DNA of 64,000 nt from assembly GCA_015178975.1 (NCBI GenBank), contig WHVD01000022.1, positions 496,001 through 560,000 of the forward strand, written 5' to 3'. Shown piece after piece: positions 34,501 to 44,252 of the stretch. The DNA comes from Hysterangium stoloniferum (taxonomy: Eukaryota; Basidiomycota; Agaricomycetes; Hysterangiales; Hysterangiaceae). The position numbers were made by a program, and so were the translations under genes. Below the pieces are notes generated by a model, which searched no databases, had not been told where the DNA came from, and saw only the letters and a program-made list of their open reading frames with translations. Numbering within the stretch: the stretch's first letter is position 1; each line of letters begins with the position of its first letter.

Positions 34501-35795
34501 ACATTCTCTCTCTCGACGGCTTCGCCTAAGGTTCGTCCATTTGCGTCAACGATTCTCAAACCGTTTAAATCCAAATCAACTTGATATCCGTCTTTGAAAA
34601 GCTGTGCATGGTTCAGTAACCGTACCTTGGCATCAGGTGTCCATTCGACATTCGGGATTTCACCTATGAATCCCGGTCCAAAGCTTGATACATTGATTTT
34701 CAAAGTTCTGACACCCTTGGCATAAATGTAACCGCCATTCGCTGTCTGAATCTTCTTCGGCACATTATATGCCATAAAATCGTGTAAGTCCTGGATATAT
34801 GGCACATAATGTCCTGACGATGCGGAATCCAGGAAATATTTGTATTGAGTCGCATTTTTGCCCGTGAAGAATACTGAATCCACTGCAGTAAATATTCCTT
34901 GGCTCGAGATTGAGGTTGAAGAGTTATCAGGTGCGTTTCCCTGCCCTTTCTCCAGCTTTGATTGTACTCCCGATTGCTGAAAGTTCTTCTTTTTCCTTTT
35001 TGGACAGTTTCGTGCCCAATGGGATAAGTCTCCGCACTCGTAGCATCCTTGCGAATTTTTATTATTTGGCCTGCCACGTCCCAGGTTCCCACGTCCACGC
35101 TGGAATCGTCCCCGGGACCTGTGTGAATCACTTTGAGCGCGAAATGCAGAACCATCTGAATACCCGGGGCGTATTTCTTTTCGTATTTCTATCTGTCGAA
35201 GCTTATTAACGATTTCTTCGACAGTATCCTTATCGTAGTCGATTGTCGTCGACATGATATCGAAGTCTTCCGGGAGTGTGCTCATAAAGAGGCTAAGGTA
35301 ATCGGGGTCTGCGATGCTATGTCCTGCTTCTAACAACTTGATTCAGATAGAATCCATTTGAGCCTTATACTCGATTATTCCGGTTCCATCGTACCTCATA
35401 CGTACGAGTTCGGAGAGTAACGTTGCCCGGCTGTTAGCAAGACGTGTTCCGTAAGTATTTTTTAGCTTATTCCAAGCGTCAACGGGATTATCATTGGTCA
35501 TAATAGCTACCCTTGGTTCGTCTTCTACGCGCAACATTATTTCACTATACGCCCTCTTCTTTCGAAGCTCCCAGGCTTCTTCGATGTCCAATTCATCCTT
35601 CGTTGGGGCGTCCATTTTAGCGCGTGCGGGATCTCCCTGTTCTCCAGTGACCACTTTCCACTGATTCAGGGATTCGAGTACAGTCTTCATACTTGCACTC
35701 CATGTAAAGTAATTATCTTTTCGCAGCTTCAGAAAGACTTGATATGCACTCCCAGTACTCGATTCATAATCTTTGATCTTCTCCAAGGTAGACAT
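31548..35795 (-). CDS. Copia gag-pol polyprotein, one in-frame TGA
   Basis: From ATG 35795 (MSTLEKIKDYESSTGS) the frame runs to 31548 with a single TGA at about 35345-35343, after QMDSI; the same frame resumes with IKLLEAGHSI. Total about 1415 codons, a normal length for copia. Order: Gag with zinc knuckle CYECGDLSHWARNC; aspartic protease (FLDSASSGHYV, a variant of DSGASxH); integrase zinc finger (HQRLGHLH ... CIACIEGKQH) and DDE core (ITVDDYSRAIW, VDNGTEFINLEV, PQQNGIAERG); reverse transcriptase (KSAYLHGTMKE, YGTKQGGNEW, FWVDDATAVGD); RNase H (YSDADFAGDTEDRKSTGGY, SSTEAEYNALSEAAREVMW, FEDNQGTIAFAHN). Within the integrase the segment EGARSMLYAS occurs twice in tandem (about 33850-33775). The TGA lies in Gag and probably arose by C-to-T change of a CGA codon. 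It separates Gag from Pol unless read through. Confidence 0.95.
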
Positions 35796-35843
35796 GATAA
35801 TAATCCTAAGCAGTTCGAAGTTCTTTTTACTGATAAGAAGGGC

Positions 35844-35857
35844 CGGGGCCCATAACC
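35844..35857 (-). promoter_or_regulatory. Copia primer-binding site (half-tRNA-iMet type)
   Basis: Sense strand GGTTATGGGCCCCG immediately follows the 5' LTR. Its complement contains CCCATAACC, the CAT anticodon loop and adjoining stem of initiator tRNA-Met, not the tRNA 3' end. The gag-only element has the identical 14 bases at 30957-30970. Confidence 0.75.
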
Positions 35858-36048
35858 TGAAGATGGACGAGTGTAAAATGTGTTATATTTCGTTACGCTA
35901 ATTCTCGTGTATATATACCGTACATGTGGATAGAGTTTATCCACAGAGTGGATTCATACATCATAACCTACATCATAATACGCATCACCTATTGTATCAT
36001 ATGCGCAGCTCCACTCGCTCCAGTGGCTTCAACGCTCGTATCTCAATA
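35858..36048 (-). repeat. 5' LTR of the copia element (191 bp)
   Basis: Carries the element's promoter by position. It is bounded by the primer site at 35857 and by target duplication GTGAG at 36049-36053. A diverged 171-bp solo relative is at 43298-43468. Confidence 0.95.
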
Positions 36049-36313
36049 GTGAGGATGTCGACGCGAATGAGCGCCCGTACACAGTACTTCCCAGTCTGTC
36101 TGGCTTGAGTCTCTCTGGGTGATACCTATTATATCTATTATGGCTTGAGTCAACATGATACACAGGTATGATGGCACGAGCATACCTGGGCCTCTGTCGG
36201 TTTGTCTCTGGTATGGTTTTCATTAGGAGATTTTCGAGGTATGATTGAGCGACGCACAGTTGTGACCAAAATTCAAAGTATTTTCTGAGCGCAGTGAGCT
36301 TCTCTAGACAGCT

Positions 36314-37362
36314 ATCATAAATAGTGATATTCCTTTGGACCTAAAATAACCCATTAATTCCGAAACAATGAACTTAGTTACATTGTCTGGCATGACACCC
36401 TGATTGATGTTATGCAATGTTTCTAGTTGGGTTATATAGTGACGGATTTTTCAAATGAGTTCAAGTTTGCTATTCAATGAATTGACGCGGACAGCTCTTG
36501 TGTAATCCTTCATGATAATGGTAAAATATTTTTTCCTTCCCAACTCGTAGTTTCCATAAGTCCCGCAAACTCCATATGAAGCAATTCCCCAATACGGGTG
36601 GCTCCACCACATGAAGCGTACCCCCAAGAAACAAATGGCTCCGGGAAGCATGCAACGACAAAGTATCTGACAAATGGGTGATTCTGGTCAGAGAGCTCCT
36701 GAGCTGCTCCAGCCCATTACCGGAAGTGTGCTTGGATCACAATTAGGGATATTTCGACTGTAATTCGGACCCTTTTCATGCAATATAGTCGCTGGTATAG
36801 CCACCTCTTCTAGTCATTGGACAGCTGCTGTGTCATTATACAATTTCGCTTTATCTCCGCCAGTCCAGATTTAGAGATCAAACTTTACTTGTTTTGTTGA
36901 GAAATTATTCCTAAGTGTTTGAATCACACAATGTAATTGATCCACGCGTTCACTGCGCCAACTGTATTTCTTCAATACCTGTGCGCAATATGCTGGCAAT
37001 TAGGCATGAAAGAGGATATGAGAAAGCAAATATTGATGGATATAAGGGAGAGATTCATCGTCAGTTGAGTATAGGATTGTGTCATAATTATTGGGAATAT
37101 TAACGAGAGAATGTCGATGGCACTGTGGGATTAAATGTGTTGGCAATGAATGCATCAAGGATTAGATACATTATCACTGGATTATGGACGGGTAGGCTGG
37201 GGGCTTTGAATAAACAAAACTTTGAATTGGATTGGAAAGGCATTCCAAATGTTTGCTATGGGATTCACATAGGATTAATCCTAGGATGGTTTACACTGTG
37301 CATAGCCAACTGATGTAAAGATTGGTATCTTTGTTCAATTGTGGCGAGTTGTCTCCGGATCA
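36314..37362 (-). mobile_element. Copia integrase relic followed by unit spacer
   Basis: About 36314-36690 matches the integrase end of the copia remnants (NSKLELI, SHPYWGIASYG; compare 24500-24830). It is joined to a family A exon 3 piece at 36313 by a deletion. 36690-37362 is another copy of the unit spacer leading into the 3' end of the next family A copy. No frame is intact. Confidence 0.75.
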
Positions 37363-39474
37363 TCAGGAAACTGTGGTGTGGGTTTGTAATCCCGATGGCT
37401 CCCGGAAGAAGTCTCCCCATTGTGGAACGTCTGGCGCAGCTGAATAGGGGGTGGTGTTCCCTAAAACCGTTGTCCTGATGATCGACTCGTCCCAATTGTA
37501 TTTGTTCAATATCGATGTGTAATATGAGTTGGATGTTGCCGAATCGCCGGTGAATGGTGTAGCGATTAAGCATAGAAGATGGCGAGTGTTAAAAGACAAA
37601 CAATCGTAGGGCTTGCCACATTCGAATTCTTCGTTGATTGAGTGCAGCATTGTGCGACTTGTGTCATAATAATTAAGTGTGTGAGCGAGGATGTCGACAG
37701 AAATGAGCGCCCGTACTGTTGTACACGAAGATTCTGGATCAAAAGATCTACCTATAAGCCCCAGTATTTCCCGCATTATGTTATTTCCAAACCACAGCAG
37801 CTCGTCGTTTGGCCTAGCCTGCATTGTAATATTCCTACTAGGACATTCATAGGGAGAAATGTAAGACATTGCCAGAGCGGCCAAGATCGCGAACGCACCG
37901 CATGATGGTCTCCATGAGTGATGAAATGACATTTAGCGGGTCAATGTAATCCGTAATGAATGTCTTGTCAGATAATATACGTCCGAAGCCGGCCAGATTC
38001 TCATGGAGTGGAGTTGTGTCAACATCACTATGAAGCCTTAGGGATGCCGTGTTTGCCCTTATCTCGTCTTTCACGATATTCAATATCCGTGCATGATTGT
38101 CTCTAAACCAGGTATCTTGGTAGACGCAATACATAAAAATTGACATTCGATCATCTCCCAGGTCATTTAGCTTGTCTCTCTCTGGGCGATACCTATTATA
38201 TCTATTATGGTTTTCGTCAATATGATACAAAGGTATGACGACAGCACGAGCATACCTGGGTCTCTGTCGGTTGTCTCTGGTATGGTTTTCATTAGCAGAT
38301 TGTTGAAGTATGATTGTGCGACGCACGGTTGTGACCAAAATTCAAAGTATTTTTTGAGCGCAGTGAGCTCTTCTCTAGACAGATGACGCACTTGGCATAC
38401 TGTTACTACGATACGGGCAAGGTTATTTATTAACAAATCATTTTGATTCTCAAAACACGATAAATATCGGGCGATGTGTACGATGAACGTTGATATCACT
38501 TCATCCAAGTTGTTGTGTAGTGGTGATTTGGTTACTGACTTATATAGGGTTGACGTCATGGCAGTGGACCTATTGTCATCTGACCAATGGGTCCCAGGAC
38601 AGTAGATGAAGGCAAAACCCAAACTTTTCATACAGAGAATTTCGCCATGCTTTATGTGAGGTTGTGTATATTGGAGCTCTTGTAAAATCATCGATGCTTG
38701 TTTCCGAATTTGAGGCGGATATGTCGGCCTACGAAAACGTGAATATTTCGAGTGAATTCAATCGTTGAGGCTGAGCTTTCCTTACCTCAACGAATCAATG
38801 CTGTCCTGAACCAGTGTTCCCACTCTTCGTGGAGTTAGAAACTTGTGCAGGAACTTGCCAAGCTTTTTCGGCGGGTATTGTGGATCTATAATTTGCCAAT
38901 ACATAGTCAACTTGGCCATCAATGTAGCTTTCTTTGTGTAATAGAGGACTTTCGTCCCCAACCTGTCCAAACCGACTCCACAGTAATAACCGACTCCAAC
39001 ACCAATACTGGAAGTGGTGCCAAACTGCTGTGAGATCGCTCCCCAGTCCTTGCCATGACTGTCATATGGGTTGGCGGCCCCCCTTGCAGTCTTAACGATA
39101 GTCGGTGGGTCATGGCAGCTCGCTTCTCATTGCCTCTGAAACCCGTCGATTATCAAACAGAGTACATGAACATAGCATTATAGTCTACTCACCCACTCGT
39201 CAACCCACACCTCTACATCACCTACAGACAGTGGAATATGCTCGTTGTCTTCGTCTCCTCGGTAGCATAAATCGTGCCCAGGTTCGTTACATCTCCATCG
39301 TTCTCGAAGTTTCGCCCGGAATTCTTCCCTTAGTTTCATCTCAAAGTCCTGCTCCCGCTCCAATCGTTCTGCGCTCAGTACTCCCGAGGAAACCAAGGGC
39401 GGTAGCTCATCGACGGTGTCCAGGACGGTCTCAATCGGTGCGTTCTGCATCTGGTGATTGTTCGGAGTCGTCAT
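37363..39474 (-). pseudogene. Family A copy 6, premature stop at the start of exon 2
   Basis: Exon 1 (39474-39193) and the exon 1/2 splice sites are intact, but the third codon of exon 2 is TGA (39129-39127) where other copies have GGA, cutting the protein to under 100 residues. Exons 3-5 remain open, including YKSVTKSPLHNNLDEVISTF, CVYQDTWFRDNHARILN and LLCLIATPFTGDSATSNSYY. The C-terminal tail is longer and differs from the other copies because the stop has shifted to 37363. The single lesion makes this a young pseudogene, or a copy rescued only if exon 2 were skipped or the stop read through. Confidence 0.8.
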
Positions 39475-39479
39475 GTTCG

Positions 39480-39940
39480 AAAGTGGAAACTGTGGGCAGC
39501 AGTTATAGTCACAGGAGGAGGCTATGCTGCGTGTCTACGGCGCTGTTAAACGGACAGTTAATGTCTCTGCATAGAATTCAGGCGGTGCTTGCACGGCATT
39601 CACAGCACCTCACCCTTTATCGTTTTTTAATCATATTGACTTCAGGATACTCTCAGTTACTTTCCTCATTTCTTGCACTTCACGAGTTCCTGTACAGCCG
39701 AAAGCATGCAGGGTGGCTATTGCTAAGTTGTCATCATATGTGGCAACTCGGGAGCTCTTCGGCGCCAAAGTTGAGAACTGAAGACAATGTAAATACTACA
39801 TCCATGTAGTTAGTTATACTTCGAAACAGAATTTAACTTAGCGACGCACTCTCAGTGGTTAAACGATGCTGGGAGACTTGTTTGACTAAAAAACTACAAG
39901 TATATACTAATCTTCAATAGGAGACTTAATTCGGGTAGAA
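39480..39940 (-). repeat. Conserved 5' flank of family A, copy 6
   Basis: Same blocks as 15796-16260, with a short deletion after CTCACCCT (near 39614). Confidence 0.65.
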
Positions 39941-39949
39941 AGAAAATCC

Positions 39950-40645
39950 TCCCCTTCTGAGCCATAACTTCACCTGACCGCTGCCTTGATATATTCAAGC
40001 ATTTATTGCTTCAATACTCGTATCCAATGAATTGTATGGTACCATTTTCAATTAAATGTGGAATAAATTGATATTTGACTTCGATTTGTTTCATTCGGCA
40101 CAGTGGACGTTGATTCAAAGCGATCGCTATCGTTCTTGATTGTGTTTGAAGATAGCAGTCGATTCTTTATATACGACATTGAGTTCTTCTGAGAAATGTC
40201 TTATACATGACTTCGTGAGCGGCTTCTGAAAATGCCAACATATTCAGCTTCCGTGGATGAAAGTTTTTCTGGATCACCAAGAGAGTTTATTGATATCAGG
40301 ACGCGATGCGACGGCTGGGAACATGAAACTCCCAATAAGCTCTCGATAGGGCAGTTTGGTTGTTTCTTCTTTTTCTTTACTAGTTTGTGGCGATACAATC
40401 GAACAAAAATCAATTTTAAGTGGGATAGGAGAACGATCGCATTGGTTTAGAATTCAGTATGTTGCATTTTCTCATGATATCTTTAATCTAATCCTTTTGG
40501 GAGATATAAACCGATTTAGATTTTGCGTCATACCGGATGCTCGTCCCCAAAATCCTGTGAACTTTATTTCGCTCAAAATTCCAAATCGATCATAGAGTGC
40601 TTTTTCCAGCTCTAAAAGTCAATCTTCTACTGCTGTGTGGCATCG
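39950..40645 (-). mobile_element. Decayed copia remnant, RNase H and reverse transcriptase end only
   Basis: Matches the left 0.7 kb of copia remnants 1-3 (compare 22310-23170), up to the segment that encodes WVDDATAVG. At about 40645 it is joined directly to the spacer, so the rest of the remnant is deleted. Stops throughout. Confidence 0.85.
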
Positions 40646-41255
40646 TCGAACCCCTGCTGTTTCATTATACAATTTCTCTTCATTCCAGCCAGTCTGGATC
40701 CAGAGACCAAACTTTACTTGTTTCGTTGAAAAATTATTCCTGACTTTTCAAATCACACAATATAGTCTAGTCAGATATGTGGACCCACGCCTTCACCACG
40801 CCAACCATATTCCTTCCATACTATGTGCAATATGCTGCCGCGATAGCATGGCAGTTAGGCATAGATGAGAGGGGATGCGAGAAAGCAAACACTGAGGGAT
40901 ACAAGGGAGGGATTCATCGTCGCTTGAGTATAGGATTGGTTCATAATTATTGAGAATATTAACGAGAGAATGTCGATGACAATGAATCCATTATGGATTA
41001 GATGCATTATCACTGAATTATGGACGGGTAGGCTGGGGGCTTTGAATAAACAACACTTTGGATTGGATTAGAGAGGGATTCCTAGTATATGTAATGGGAT
41101 TCACATAGGAGTAATCCTAGGATAGTATACATAGTGTATAGCTAACTGAGGTAAATATTAGTATCCTTATTCAATTATGGCGAGTTGTCTCCGGATCATC
41201 AGGGAAATTGTCGTAGGTTTGTAATCCGGACGGCTCCCGGAAGAAATATTCCATT
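40646..41255. repeat. Unit spacer (3' flank of family A), copy before 41256
   Basis: Near copy of 25020-25593. It contains the TCACCACGCCAACCATATTC and GGTAGGCTGGGGGC blocks. Non-coding. Confidence 0.7.
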
Positions 41256-43287
41256 CTAGGAAGCTTCTGGACTTTGTGGAGCATATGGAACAGCCGGAAG
41301 CTTGCCAGAATAGGGGGTCTTCTCCCCTAAAACCCTGTCCCTGATGGTCCACCCATCCCAATCCTGTTTGTGCAATATCGATGCGTTATATGAGCCGGGT
41401 GTTGCCGAATCACCAGTGAATGGCGTAGCGATTAAGCATAGAAGCTGGTGAGTGTGAAAAAACGACCATTCGTAGGGCCCGCCACCCTTGAATTCTTCGT
41501 TGATTGAGTGCGGCTCTGTGCAACTTGTGTCATAATAATTAAGTGTGTGAGCGAGGATGTCGACGGAAATGAGCTCCCGTACTGTTGTACACGAAGATTC
41601 TGGGTCGGGGGATCTACCTATAAGCCTCAGTATTATCCTCGTTATCTTACTTCCAAACCACAGCAGCTCTCTAGTTAGCTTAGCCTGCATTATAATCTTC
41701 CTAGTAGGACATATTCATAGGGACAAATGTAAGACATTGCCAGAGCGGCCAAGATCGCAAACGCACCCCATGATGGTCTCCATGAGTGATGAAATGACAT
41801 TTAGCAGGTCAATGTAATCGGTGATGAATGTCTTGTCGGATAACAACAATTCGAAGCCGGCCACATTCTCATAGATTGAAAATGTGTCATAATCACTACG
41901 AAGCTTTAGGGATGTCGTGTTTGCCCTTATCTCGTCTTTCACGATATTCAATATCCGTCCATGATTGTCTCTAAACCAGGTATCCTGGTAGATGCAATAC
42001 ATAAAAATTTCCATTCGACCTTCTCCCAGATCTTCTGGCTGGGGTCTCTCTGGGTGATACCTATTATATCTATCGTGGCTTTCGTCAACATGATACAAAG
42101 GTATGATGGGACGAGCATACCTGGGCCTCTGTCGATTGTCTCTGGTATGGTTTTCATTAGCAGATTGTCGAGGTATGATTGTGCGACGCACGGTTGTGAC
42201 CAAAATTCAAAGTATTTTCTGAGCGCAGTAAGCTCTTCTTTAGACAGAAAACCCGCTTGGGATACTTTTGCGACGAGATAGGCAAGGCTACATATTAACA
42301 AATCATTTTGATTATCAAAGCAGGATAAATATCGGGCGATGTGTACGATGAACGTTGATATGACTTGATCCAAGTTGGTGTGTAGTGGTGATTTAATTAC
42401 TGACTGATATAGGGATGACGTCATGGCGGTGGACGTATTTCCATCTAACCAGTGGGCGCCAGGACAATGGATGAAAGCAAGACCCAAAATTTTCATGAAG
42501 TGACCTTCCAGATCCTGCTGTATATGACCTCTATACGGCCCGAGGTTATGTAAAATCATCGAGGCTTGTTTCCGAATTTCAGGCGGGTATGTGGGCCTCC
42601 GGAGAAGTGAGTATTTGTAGTGAATTCAATCGTTGAGGTGAGTTTTCCTTACCTCAACAAATCAATGCTGTCCTGAATCAGTGCTCCCACTCTTGGCCGA
42701 TTTAGAACCTTGCGTAGAAGTTTTTCAGACGAATGTCGTGCATCCACAATTTGCCAATAGATAGCCAATTTGGCCATCAATGTAGCTTTCTTTGCGTAGT
42801 AGAGGACTTTTGTCCCCAACCTGTCCAAGCCGACTCCACAGTAATAACCGGGTCCAACACTAATACTGGAAGTGGTGCCAAACTGCCGTGATATCGCTCC
42901 CCAGTCCCCGCCATGACTGCCATATGGGTTGATGGCCCCCCTAACGATAGCCGGTGGGTCATGGCAGCTCGTTTCTCCTTGGCACTGAAACCCGTCGATT
43001 ATCATACAGAGTACATGAACATAGCAATATAGTCTCCTCACCAACTCGTCAATCCACACCTCTACATGGTCTACAGACAGTGGAATATGCTCATTGTCTT
43101 CGTGTCCTCGGTAGCATAAATCGTGCCCAGGTTCGCTACATCTCCATCGATCTCGAAGCATCGCCCGGAATATTCCCCTCATTGCGCTCAGTACGGCTGG
43201 GGAAACCAAGGTTGGTAGCTCATCGACGTTGTCGAGGACGGTCTCAGTCGGTGCGTTGTACATCTGGTGATTGTTCGGAGTCGTCAT
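41256..43287 (-). CDS. Family A protein (593 aa, five exons), function unknown
   Basis: Exons 43287-43042, 42984-42653, 42596-42121, 42049-41767 and 41700-41256 total 1782 nt and are open with GT-AG introns. The protein is collinear with the 19670-21749 copy except for an in-frame deletion of about 12 residues in exon 1 (the ERLEREQDFET region) and small losses in exon 2. Both deletions keep the frame. A solo copia LTR begins ten bases 5' of the ATG, so the leader and promoter differ from those of the paralogues. This is the last copy of the array; conserved single-copy genes begin about 1 kb to the right. Function unknown. Confidence 0.76.
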
Positions 43288-43297
43288 GTTCGAAAAT

Positions 43298-43468
43298 TAA
43301 AGATGAACGAGTGTAAAATGAGTTATTATTCGTTACGCTAATTCTTGTATATATATATCGTACAGGTGGATAGAGTTTATCCACCTAAAAGCCACATCAT
43401 AATATGGATCACCTATTGCATCATATACACGGCTCCACTCGCTCCAGTTCAACGCTCGTATCTCAATA
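43298..43468 (-). repeat. Solo copia LTR (171 bp) in the family A leader
   Basis: Matches the 191-bp LTR of the full-length element with about 20 bases lost and scattered changes. Flanks are AAAAT (43293-43297) and AAAGT (43469-43473), a 5-bp duplication with one change. The ends TAAAGATG...CTCAATA confirm the unusual TA terminus of this LTR family. Presumably left by LTR-LTR recombination. Confidence 0.88.
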
Positions 43469-43473
43469 AAAGT

Positions 43474-44252
43474 AGACACCTGTTGGCAGTAGTTATGTGA
43501 CTATAGTCACAGGAGGAAGCTGTGCTGTGTGTCTACGGCGCAGTCAAACGGATAGTTAATTTCTCTGCATAGAATTCAGGCAGTGCTTGCACGGCATTCA
43601 TAGCACAGAGCCTCACTCTAAACAAGGTCAATTTATCTTTTTTTAATCATATTCGCTTCGGGATACTCTCAGTTACTTTCCTCATTTTTTACACTTCATG
43701 ACTTCCTCTACAGCCGAAAGCATGCAGGCCGGCTAATAATAGTTCGCTCAGTTGTCACCAGGCAAGAACTCTTACGCGCCAAAGTTAAGAACAGCTCGAA
43801 AACGAATGGTGGCGGATTTTCGTACACTCTTCCCGCGCCAAGTCGTAAGGTTGGGTGGTCTTGGACATCTCAACATACTTTTCACGACGAAGAGGGTAAT
43901 ATCTCAAAGAATAGTCTCCCGCATTCATCCTCGTTTTGCCCCGTCGTAGAAGAAATGATCAGATGTTTCCCTCGCGCAATACCAGCTTATACATAATCAG
44001 ATTATCAAGATTTTACCTAAACCGAGAATCAAAACTAAAATTCCAAGACTTCCAATGACAATGTATTATAACAATGAGTGGATTTCGGTAAGCCGAGTGA
44101 GATATAGAGAAAATGCCGAGGGTATAAAATGAACTAATGATGAGTAAAATGAGTAAAACAGCAATGCGAGTGAATCTGTAAAGATGGCAAGAGTCACAAT
44201 AGGCAAACTATTAAGGATCGTAAAAATGTGTCAATTCAAAGAATGTGTGCAA
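43474..44252 (-). repeat. Family A 5' flank copy 7, unidentified conserved segment, array border
   Basis: 43474-43780 is the conserved family A flank. 43780-43965 is the diverged copy of the exon-like segment at 28005-28255. From about 43966 to the stop codon at 44253 I see only unique sequence, the 3' flank of the coiled-coil gene. The end of homology near 43965 marks the right border of the array. Confidence 0.6.

Larger units (their letters stand above)
31363..36048 (-). mobile_element. Near-complete Ty1/copia LTR retrotransposon (4.69 kb)
   Basis: Two 191-bp LTRs (31363-31553, 35858-36048) differ at two positions by eye, and a 5-bp duplication GTGAG flanks the element (31358-31362, 36049-36053), so the insertion is recent. 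In the element's sense direction the LTR runs TATTGAG...CTTCA, that is TA...CA rather than TG...CA. The primer site GGTTATGGGCCCC (35857-35845) directly abuts the 5' LTR. Its complement, GGGCCCATAACC, matches the anticodon arm of initiator tRNA-Met, as in elements primed by a half-tRNA. A purine tract GAGGAGGAG precedes the 3' LTR. One long gag-pol frame with one TGA fills the interior. Confidence 0.96.
29293..36313 (-). pseudogene. Family A copy 5, exon 5 to exon 3 remnants split by two retrotransposons
   Basis: Pieces of the gene lie at 29293-29352 (end of exon 5), 31091-31362 (exon 5, with LLCLIAMPFTGDLATSNSYY) and 36049-36313 (short parts of exons 5, 4 and 3). The gag-only element is inserted at 29353-31090 and the full copia at 31363-36048. 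In the last piece exon 5 jumps into exon 4 near 36084, and exon 3 jumps into copia integrase near 36313, so internal deletions removed most of exons 3-4 and all of exons 1-2. Removing the insertions would not give a working gene. Confidence 0.85.
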
